Assembly: GCA_964017155.1 (NCBI GenBank)
Contig: OZ024862.1
Coordinates: 34,203,191 to 34,267,190, forward strand
DNA: 64,000 bases
Source of the DNA: Oasisia sp. SBJ-2009
Taxonomy: Eukaryota; Annelida; Polychaeta; Sabellida; Siboglinidae
Reading direction: 5' to 3'
In this document: positions 51,901 to 63,900 of the stretch, piece by piece
Numbering within the stretch: position 1 is the first letter of the stretch
Layout of the letters: the number at the start of each line of letters is the position of its first letter
The notes under the pieces: model-generated
Told to the model about the DNA's origin: nothing
The model's input: only the letters and a program-made list of their open reading frames with translations
Databases searched by the model: none
Position numbers and translations under genes: made by a program

Positions 51901-54900
51901 CCACGTGTCAACCAAACACAGACCACGTTTGTTTTGTTGTAAATCAATTGTGTCAAACTGGTGCCTATCGAGTTGACACTCTTGTTCAGGGGGGTGGCGA
52001 TAGGTGCATATGCAAATTAGTGTACGACAGACCAGTTGAGGGGTGTGATACGTGCATACGTCTGCTATGGAAAAAAATTCACAAAAGGGAAACGATCTGC
52101 ACTCAAGGTTGTGTTGTGATCATGCAATAATAAAATAAAAAAGACCCCTCTCAAAACCAATTAATGACCTGTATAATGAACTTGTTGGTTAAATGTCAGC
52201 TGTCACTGGACTTACCTGAGAGACAAACACGACAGAGTTGTGGCCAACAGCTCGCCCATAAGCGCCAAACTGTTTGCGTTGTTTCACAGGTTGCGGGGTG
52301 GGGATTGAGGCATTTGGCATTCCTGAGAGATAGACCATAAAGTCTTGTTTCAAGACAATAAAATAAATAAGGGAAAACATAACTGTAATAAAGACTTTTA
52401 TTTATGAGCAATATAACTATGGAATAAAACTATGTTCAGAGATGCACAAAATACAGAACTGTTAAAAATTTCCCAGTACAATAAAACTTATTTTATTTGA
52501 TTAAAAACACATTTTAGAAAAAACATAGTTAAACACTTGGTATATCTATAAATGATGAGTATATTAAATGTCAACAATGCAAAAATAAAATTAAATAAAA
52601 AATTATTATATATTTATAAAAGTTTTAGATAATTACAGCATTTATATTACGATTCTATAATGACGGAGGTAATTGTTGGAAACCAAACTGACCCATCTGT
52701 GCCCAAGTGATGTAGCCTCCTTTGATGATGATCTCGGGTTTCGCTCCAAAGAAGGCGGGATCCCACAACACCAAGTCAGCCATCTTGCCGACCTACTCAA
52801 GGTCAAACCATTAGTTACTGAAGATCTCGAGTCTCAAAATGAAATATTATAAGGTGCTATAGTAATTATTATAAATTACAATTACTAGAAATCCCAAATG
52901 GATGTAATATATAGGGCCTACCTCAAGTGAATGTTAATGCAACACTGAAATTATGTTTCAACGTATCCGAAATTATTCTCAAATGACATGTTTAAAACGT
53001 AATTCTGCTAAGCTACTCCCCATGTCAAGTCCGGTCTACCAACATTCCGACACAACATTCTGACACAACATTCCAACACAACATTCCGACACAACATTCC
53101 GACACAACATTCTGACAACATTCCGATGCATGCAACATTCCGACGCAACATTCCGACAACATTCCGACACAACATTCTGACACAACATTCCGACACAACA
53201 GGGTAAAACAAAATCAAACGTTGCTGCTTACAGACAAGGCAACTTCTCATAACTGCCCCTTCCATAGCTCCAAGGGGTTTTATATGTGTGAGAGCCAGTG
53301 AGACGTCACCACCCTTCAGTCTGTGTCTTGTCACAGACACAGGCTTCAGACGCTGTCATCTCTACACAAAGATGAACAACCACCATATCTTTAGTGAACA
53401 AAACACGTGCATCAAGTTCCACGTACCTCGACAGAACCAATCAAGTGCCCCATGCCGTGTCCAATGGCGGGGTTGATGGTGTACTTGGCAAGGTACCGTC
53501 TCACACGAATGTTGTCATTTTCTCCCTAAACATCAAGAACAGACAATAAGAAAATAAGATTATTTTTCAGGTATCATAGCTCTGCATCTTCATGAAAACA
53601 ACTTGATGTCAAATTGATAATTTTATTTTTATTTAATACAAGTTGGTACTTTTAAAAATTGTGGCATTTCACAATTAGGGTCTAGGATTGCAAAATAAAC
53701 AAATAGATATAACAAAATACTAATACGACTAATCATATTTAATATTGTGCAAATGAGCATAACTTGCACGGACATCATGATTCGCAGATGTAATAACCTG
53801 TACACATTTTATGACTGCAAGATGTCTAGTAGATCTATGATCTACTAGACACCATAACTTATAGAGATCACATAATTAACACAGGCATATTAATTGGCAG
53901 GGATGTCATATCTGCCAGAGACCTCATGACCCTGCAACACAGACCTCATGACCCTGAGACACAGAGCTCATGACCCTGAGACACAGACCTCATGACCCCG
54001 AGACACAGACCTCATGACCCCGAGACACAGACCTCATGACCCCGAGACACAGACCTCAAGACCCCAAGACACAGACCTCATGACCCTAAGACACAGATCT
54101 CATGACCCTGAGACACAGACCTCATGATCCCGAGACACAGACCTCATGACCCTGAGACACAGACCTCAAGACCCCGAGACACAGACCTCATGACCCCGAG
54201 ACACAGACCTCATGACCCTAAGACACATACCTCGTAACCCTGAGACATAGAACTCATGCCCCTGAGACACATACCTCGTGACTCTAAGACATAGACCTCA
54301 TGACCCTGAGACACATACCTCATGACCCTGAGACATAGACCTCAATCGTGACCCTGAGACACATGCCTCGTGACCCTGAGACACATGCCTCGTGACCCTG
54401 AGACACAGACCTCATGACCCAGAAACACAGACCTCATGACCCTGAGACAGACCTCGTGACCCTGAGAAACAGACCTCATGACCCTGAGACACAGACCTCG
54501 TGACCCTGAGACACAGACCTCGTGACCCTGAGACACAAACCTCATGACCCTGAGACAGACCTTATGACCCTGAGACACAGACCTCATGACCCTGAGACAC
54601 AGACCTTATGACCCTGAGACACAGACCTTCTCCGTAGTGAGTCTGCCCCTGAAGCGCCTCATCTTGTCGGCTGTCTGCCAGGTGCGGGTGATGACCTCCC
54701 CGATGCGGCCCATGGCCTGGGAGTCGGAGGAGATGATGCTGATGGCGCCCATGTCATGCAGCATGTCCTCCGCCGCGATGGTCTCCGCACGGATACGGGA
54801 CTCCGCAAACGCCACATCCTCCTTCAGGTTCCTGGAGACACCCACGGGGCAGTGGTGAGACACGGGGATGATGGGTAAGACATTGGGGATGATAGGTGAG

Positions 54901-57900
54901 ACACGGGGATGATGGGTAAGACATGGGGGATGATAGGTGAGACACGGGGATGATGGGTAAGACATGGGGGATGATAGGTGAGACAAGGGGATGATGGATG
55001 AGACACGGGGATGATGGGTGAGACATGGGGGATTATCGGTGAGACACGGGAATGATGGAAGAGATATGGGGGATGATAGAAGAGATATGAGACATGGGGA
55101 TGATGGGTGAGACATGGGGGTTGATGGGTGAGACATGGGGATGATGGGTGAGACATGGGGGATGATGGGTGAGACATGGGGGATGGTGGGTGAGACATGG
55201 GGATGATGGGTGAGACATGGGGATGATGGGTGAGACATGGGGTTGATGGGTGAGACATGGGGGTGATGGGTGAGACATGGGGATGATGGGTGAGACATGG
55301 GGGATGATGGGTGAGACATGGGGATGATGGGTGAGACATGGGGATGATGGGTGAGACATGGGGATGATGGGTGGGACATGGGGATGATGGGTGAGACATG
55401 GGGGATGGTGGGTGAGACATGGGGGATGATGGGTGAGACATGGGGGGTGATGGGTGATGGGGGATGATGGGTGAGACATGGGGATGATGGGTGAGACATG
55501 GGGTTGATGGGTGAGACATGGGGGTGATGGGTGAGACATGGGGATGATGGGTGGGACATGGGGATGATGGGTGAGACATGGGGGTTGATGGGTGAGACAT
55601 GGGGATGATGGGTGAGACATGGGGATGATGGGTGAGACATGGGGGATGATGGGTGAGACATGGGGATGATGGGTGGGACATGGGGGATGATGGGTGAGAC
55701 ATGGGGGATGATGGGTGAGACATGGGGGATGATGGGTGAGACATGGGGGATGATGGGTGAGACATGGGGATGATGGGTGGGACATGGGGATGATGGGTGG
55801 GACATGGGGATGATGGGTGGGACATGGGGATGATGGGTGAGACATGGGGGATGATGGGTGAGACGTGGGGGATGATGGGTGAGACATGGGGGTGATGGGT
55901 GATGGAGGATGATGGGTGAGACATGGGGATGGTGGGTGAGACATGGGGGATGATGGGTGAGACATGGGGGGTGATGGGTGATGGGGGATGATGGGTGAGA
56001 CATGGGGATGATGGGTGAGACATGGGGGTTGATGGGTGAGACATGGGAGTTGATGGGTGAGATATGGGGGTTGATGGGTGAGATATAGGGGTTGATGGGT
56101 GAGAAATGGGGGGTGATGGGTGAGACAGGGGGTTGATGGGTGAGACATGGGGGGTTAATGGGTGTGGTTGATGGGTAAGTTATGGGGTTGAAGATCAAAT
56201 AAGACAGTACATTGTAACATACCCAAGGAATGTAATCTTTTCAAACTTGTTATGACATTGACACTTCCTGTACACTTTGCCATGTTTAAGATGTACAGAG
56301 TATTTTATGTTTGGTCAAAAGTCCAGTTTGTGAAATGTCCACCTCTCCAGATCCTGCCACTACAGCAACATGTCAGTGTGTTCATGAAATGTCCACTTGT
56401 CCAATTGGTGACATGTCAATGTGTTCGTGCTATACCTACTGGTCGAGGTGGTGACACACCATCAGCATGTCGAGGTGTTCGTCGATGGTGTTCTTGGTGT
56501 AGGGTCGGGTGGGGTTGGTGGAGGAGGGCAGCACGTTGGGTTCCCCACACACGCGGATGATGTCGGGGGCGTGACCCCCTCCCGCGCCCTCCGAGTGGTA
56601 CGTGTGGATCGTTCGACCGCGGAAGGCCTTGATGGTTTGTTCCACACAAGCCGACTCATTCAACGTGTCCGTGTGAATCATCACCTACGTCATAGGCCAA
56701 TCCTCAAGTTGTTGACACTACCAAGACACTGATGAATGAAAGAAGATATTCATAACCTGGGCGATATTATTTCTTATACTATTATACTATTTTGTAGTTT
56801 ATGTAATTTTGAAATGTTGGTTATTCAAAGTCAAAGTGCATTGATAATGGGTGAAAACTTTATATGAGATGCTTTTTCAACAAAGGCTGCGTCATGATTA
56901 GTTCCCAACAAAACTGACATTACAAGTCCACATTTTAATAAATTAACTTTTTTCTAATTTGTCAACATTCAACTTTAACAGGACTTTTTAAGGCATAGAT
57001 ACAATGTCATCTTTTTTCTGGTATTGCAGAGGGGAATTTGCAGTGGCCTGTGATACCTGGACGTCCATCTTTTCTGCCACCCGGAGGCAGTGGTCAATAA
57101 CGGCCGGAGTGGAGCCCCAGTCCTCATGCAACTTCAACCTACAGCAAGAGAGGGCGCCACTGATATCTACCCTCAGTTGTATAAATCACTTGATCTGCAT
57201 AAGCCATAATGTACTGTATTCATGTCACCATCGTCAATTGAGGGGCTTTAATCCACAAAGATATTCAAATGATATTCTTCCTAAAAGATATTTCTTAGAA
57301 TCACCCTCATCCCGTCAAAAGACAACAGTGAAGCCAAAAAAAAATGCGTTAAAGTGTTTATAAGTGGGATTTAAAGTGCCATATTTGTTGAACATCGATA
57401 TAAAGCTATAGCATATTGCTGGAAAAACAAATAAATATAAATTTACTGCCAGCGCGTTTTTAAAGTACTCAGGCGAATGACAGACTCTGGCCTGAGAGGA
57501 AATATAATTGACAATAATTAATGAAACGCCCACAAACCCAATGGCTCCTGCTTTGATCTGTTCTTCCAATTCACAGGATTCTCCGCTCGACCGGGATGTG
57601 TTTCCTTTGCCCGTGAAGCCAAAGTTCAAAGGGAATGCGTCTGTGCTCTGTATCATGAACCTGTGCGACACAAGTTCACAGCTAATTGTAGGAAAAAAGT
57701 TGTAAAATTGTGGAATTTTGGATTCCACTGGTTTTATTGCAACATCTGCCTCAGCCTGTGTGAGTGCCTGCCTCAGCCTGTAGTGAGTGTCTGCCTCAGC
57801 CTGTAGTGAGTGCCTTCCTCAGCCTGTAGTAAGTGCCTGCCTCAGCCTGCGTGAGTGCCTGCCTCAGCCTGTAGTGAGTGCCTGCCTCAGCCTGTGTGAG

Positions 57901-60900
57901 TGTCTGCCTCAGCCTGTGAGTGCCTGCCTCAGCCTGTGTGAGTGTCTGCCTCAACCTGTGAGTGCCTGCCTCAGCCTGTGTGAGTGTCTGCCTCAGCCTG
58001 TGTGAGTGTCTGCCTCAGCCTGTGTGAGTGTCTGTCTCAGCCTGTGTGAGTGCTTGCCTCAGCCTGTGTGAGTGTCTGCCTCAGCCTGTGTGAGTGCCTG
58101 CCTCAGCCTGTATGAGTGTCTACCTCAGCCTGAATGAGTGCCTGCCTCAGCCTGTTTGAGTGCCTGCCTCAGCCTGCGTGAGTGCCTGCCTCAGCCTGTG
58201 TGAGTGCCTGCCTCAGCCTGTGTGAGTGTCTGCCTCAGCCTGTGTGAGTGCCTGTCTCAGCCTGTGAGTGCCTGCCTCAGCCTGTGTGAATGTCTGCCTC
58301 AGCCTGTGTGAGTGCCTGCCTCGGCCTGTGTGAGTGTCTGCCTCAGCCTGTGTGAGTGTCTGCCTCGGCCTGTGTGAGTGCCTGCCTCGGCCTGTGTGAG
58401 TGTCTGCCTCAGCCTGTGAGTGCCTGCCTCGGCCTGTGTGAGTGCCTGCCTCAGCCTGTGAGTGCTGCCTCTACCACCTACCTGATGTTGTTGGGTCCGG
58501 GGCTACAGGTGGTAGCACAGGTCCCCGTGGCGGGGCCAGTGCCGCCTCCAAACAGAGTCGTGATGCCGGCCGCGATGGCCTCCCTGGCCAGCTGAGGACA
58601 GATGAAGTGGACGTGGCAGTCCAGGGCACCGGCGGTCAGCACGAGGCCTTCCCCTGCGATCACCTCCGTCCCCACACCCACCGTCAAACCCTGCAACAAA
58701 CCCTTCTACTGAGAGCAAGGTACTGTCATGATGTAACCACTGAGAAGACGCAATAACAAATGTCAATGCCAGAGTAGACAGGTTGACGTCATCGTTGGTG
58801 ACAATGTTCTGAAGACAGGTTGAATGTTCAAAGAGATCCTACGTTAACAATAAGACTTTTACCAGTGAGCGAAAACCACATTGCCAAGCCCGGGAATAAA
58901 CCACGATTAACTGCATCCCTATAAATACCACCAAACCACAGGACCATAACCCCTCTCAAGTGACAGCGACTGTCAAACTGAAACCAACCCTTTTACTATG
59001 ATCACCTACGATTTATGTCAACTGTCAAACCTTTAAGCAAACCCTCTACCTTTAACCATCTCCTAGACTGACTGGCAATAAAAAAATTAAAAAGCCTTTT
59101 ACAATAATCGCTTGCATCTCAACCCAACTGTCTAATTATGATACAAGTCTTTCTATTGTGATAACATCCGGGTCACTTACGGGGGTAACTTTGTCCATGA
59201 CATCAGGATTTCCAGCTTTGCCAATTCCCACGATCATCCCGTCCTGAAACACACGTGTTCACATGTCAAAACACACGTGTTCACATGTCAAAACACACGT
59301 GTTCACATGTCAAAACACACATGTTCACATATCAAAGCACACATGTTCACATATGTCAAAACACACCTGTTAACATGTCAAAACACACCTGTTCACATGT
59401 CAAAACACACCTGTTCACATGTCAAAACACTGCCACATACACAATGCAACCTTCTTCCATCAAGGTTAACTGTTTCACATTTACAATAAGAAATTGTGAC
59501 TTTTCATTAAGCAAAACCCAAAATATACCCAGACTTATGCGTGGTCCATGGCTGTGGAACTCTCTCCCTGTTGAGATGAAGAAAACCAGTTGCCTCATGA
59601 CTTTTAAAAGACTATTGAAAACTCACCTATTCCGGGCTGTGTATGAATCTGTCAGTTTATTTAATTTGTTTTTTTTACCTCTTTTTATCTTGTACATGTT
59701 TTACATTAATTTTTATTTTACAAAATGTCATACTCATTATTTTATTATCAATATACCATTTATTTTAATAATGATCTTTAGCTAACTTATTTATTTTATT
59801 ATTTATTATTATTACTTTTTTTATACATATTTTATGTATTTTATTTACCTTAACTAACTTATTATTAAAATTCTACGACACATTTATACTTATTCATGTA
59901 CATCGCCCCCGAATGGATATTTCTAGATTCATGGCTCTTTATAAATGTTCTTCTTCTTCTTATTATTATAAAACATTTCATGTAAATTACACCTGGATAA
60001 ATTTTAGTTACATAACTAAATAAGATCATACAGTTAATCATCATTCCAGATTTACTAGCTACGTAGCATATGTTGAATTAAATAACAGCTTCAAGCCTCC
60101 CATGACGAGGCAGTCTGACGGGAAAGATAAGTCTTTGTTTCGTCACCTTGATCCCAACGTCGGCCTTGATGACTCCAGCGACAGCGTCGACAATGAGTGC
60201 GTTAGTGATGACAGTGTCAGCAGCGACATCATTGGCCACCAGCGCAGCCTGCCCCATGCCTTCGCGCAGCACCTGGCAACAACACGGGCAGTGGGTGACT
60301 GTACGACTACTACAAACATCACCATCTGTCAATGAGTAGGTCATCAGTTATCACTCATTATCAACCACTACGCTGTCTCAGGTATTAGTTATTACCTGTA
60401 AACAATCAAGGCATCAGATATATGTATTATCTGAAGAAGCACAGACATGGGAGTGAAATTAATTGGGGGCCAAGAATCACCAGAGAATCTTCACTACACT
60501 TCCACTGTCTCTTGGCAGATCATGGTGGAGCCCTGTTAGAAGAGTTGCATCAAAAGTTAAGCATCTCATCTCATCTGCTCGTTGGCTGACTACACTGATG
60601 ACAGATATCAGAAGAATGGGGGGCTGGTGAAATTTTTTCACAGCCATCTTGCTGTAATTTCTGATTTACTGGGAGCACATTACCCTATGTCTGCTCCCAT
60701 CGAAATTCCAGAAGGCACAACTATTCCTTTGTCTCCCTTTTCCTGTGACTTATACACAAAGACAAGCCAGAGTTTTAAGGTTCTTGTGTGTGTGCGTGCG
60801 TGCGTGCATGCATGTGTAAGTGCTGGTGAAAAATCTTCACAGCAGTGTCGTCTAACTTTTAAACCATGTCTGTTCCCACCAACATTTCAGAGCAGGCAGT

Positions 60901-63900
60901 TGCCTGGTCCCATGTCTACACACAGACTTGGGCACAAGAATGAAGCAACTCACCTTTCCTCCTCCGAACTTACACTCGTCTCCGTAGGACGTGAAGTCTC
61001 TCTCAACCTCAATCACCAGCTCCATGTCTCCCAGACGCAGCTGCACAGAACACACCAACCCATGAACACATCATGAACACACTAACCCATGAACACATCT
61101 CGAACACACCAACCCATGAACACACCAACCCATGAACACATCACGAACACACCAACCCATGAACACATCACGAACACATCAACCCATGAACACATCACGA
61201 ACACACCAACCCATGAACACATCACGAACACACCAACCCATGAACACATCGCAAACACACCAACCCATGAACACATCGCAAACACACCAACCCATGAACA
61301 CACCAACCCATGAACACATCATGAACACACCAACCCATGAACACATCATGAACACACCAACCCATGAACACATCAACCCATGAACACATCATGAACACAC
61401 CAACCCATGAACACATCAACCCATGAAGACATCATGAACACACCAACCCATGAACACATCACGAACACACCAACCCATGAACACATCACGAACACACCAA
61501 CTCATGAACACATCACGAACACATCACTGCAGACACAACCAGGCAACCTAGACACCACAGCACCTGGATGACCCAGACATGACAACGCAGACAGGATGAC
61601 AGACACGACGACAAAGACACCACACAGACACCACACAGACACCACACAGACACCATACAGACACCTCACAGACACCACACAGACACCACACAGACACCAC
61701 ACAGACACCTCACAGACACCACACAGACACCACACAGACACCACACAGACACCACACAGACACCACACAGACACCACACAGACACCACACAGACACCACA
61801 CAGACACCACACAGACACCACACAGACACCACACAGACACCACACAGACACCACACAGACACCACACAGACACCACACAGACACCACACAGACACCACAC
61901 AGACACCACACAGACACCACACAGACACCACACAGACACCACACAGACACCACACAGACACCACACAGACACCTCACAGACACCACACAGACACCACACA
62001 GACACCTCACAGACACCACACAGACACCACACAGACACCACACAGACACCTCACAGACACCACACAGACACCACACAGACACCTCACAGACACCACACAG
62101 ACACCACACAGACACCACACAGACACCTCACAGACACCACACAGACACCACACAGACACCACACAGACACCTCACAGACACCTCATACACCAAGAATGTA
62201 CACCTTATATACTGTGATGGTTAACTCTGAAAATCCAAATTATAATTTCAGTGTGAATTCCACTCCATCCATATGGAATGCTTTTGGGAATTTGGAAGCC
62301 ATACAGTGTTGTTGTTGTTGCCACTCCATGAATTCACAAGAAACGTCCCTTTACTGCAACCTATGACCTATACCTACCTTATCTCCGGTTGTTGGTCCAT
62401 ACGTGTGAGCATACACACGACGACTTATCGTGGCGACTGGTGGCTCCCTCGCAGGCACAGTCTGTCAACAGTTACTGGTGCTGATTAACGGCAAGTGGAA
62501 AAACGATTACAAATGTTGATAGAACATATACATAAAGTCACAGATTTTTATCAACATTTGTTCACCGTAATTATTGTATATTTACTAAACCATGTCATGA
62601 TTTGTAACTCTTGCAGATGTCCTACATTACAATGTACTACAAACTGATTCCGGAGAACCATGAGCTATGAGCTCTTCAGTACTGGACAGAACATCAATCT
62701 GCCGTCACAGAATGTACACTGACAGTGGAGTCATGTTAAATCCTTGGCATGTATTGTGGTGGAATTACCCTAACATCTTGTCGTTTGCTGTTCCCCAGCT
62801 CTGCTGTATTCAATAAACATTAGTCCAATTAATTAGTGCTAATTCGACACGTCTGATGGGAGAACTGACATTTCATCTCCATCCCTGGGGTTAGTCTCAT
62901 GGTCTCACAACAGACAGTGCCAACACCTAACATGAGACCATTATTTTATAGTACCAGTAATTTAAAAAAAAAATAATATTCAGACTTTAGGAAAATGTCA
63001 ATTTTTTATTACTACTAACTATTCTGCCTAACAAACATTTTGTACAGTAAACTCATTGAAATAAGTAAAATTCCCATCCAACTGAAAAGTGTCCGTGTGG
63101 TTATGACGTGGTTCCCATTTCAAGATACACAGTACCCCATCACGACTACATCTTGAAAATTGGGTAGGGTAGATCCACCAGCTTCCATCCTACATTACTT
63201 AGCACCTCTGGGGTAGACCCTCCACAGTATTAACTAATGCTTGTTTCACCCTATTCTTAACCCTTTACCTTCACCTCACATCGTCTCCCGTGTCAACACA
63301 AATATTGAAGGTACATCAAATACACGTAGGTGTAAGTCTCTCTACCCAGGTACCCTGTTGACCCACACCTGGTCTCCAGAGGTTAGAATGTCCTATTCTG
63401 CTAGGCCAGCGATCCGTTTTTGCCTGACACGACACTAAGTGAGGACACTTGCCTGTTCACGGTGAGCAAAGCTGCCATTTTTCACGCGCTCCATCACACC
63501 TGCCAGGTTGTCCTGAGTCACAGGTCCATCACACAGACCATTGCCACCTCGCACTACCCTGTCAACAGTCACAGGTCCGTCACACAGACCATTGCCACCT
63601 CCCACCACCCTGTCAACAGTCACAGGTCCATCACACAGACCATTGCCACCTCGCACTACCCTGTCAACAGTCACAGGTCCATCACACAGACCATTCCCAC
63701 CTCGCACTACCCTGTCAACAGTCACAGGTCCATCACACAGACCATTGCCACCTCGCACCACCCTGTCAACAGTCACAGGTCCATCACACAGACCATTGCC
63801 ACCTCGCACCACCCTGTCAACAGTCACAGGTCCATCACACAGACCATTGCCACCTCGCACCACCCTGTCAACAGTCACAGGTCCATTGCACAGACCATTC

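Noticed and set aside
54606..56198. Minus-strand open frames of 370-530 codons rich in SHPSSP
   Set aside because: Intronic 20-bp minisatellite read through. Only the last part (54627-54831) is real urease exon.
56421..56732. Plus-strand open frames opposite urease exons (also 43337, 58442, 60102)
   Set aside because: Shadows of the minus-strand urease exons, which carry the conserved motifs.
61502..62366. Long open frames on both strands ([10 protein letters not shown] and VVSVWCLCG)
   Set aside because: 11-bp repeat, open in both orientations, inside a urease intron.
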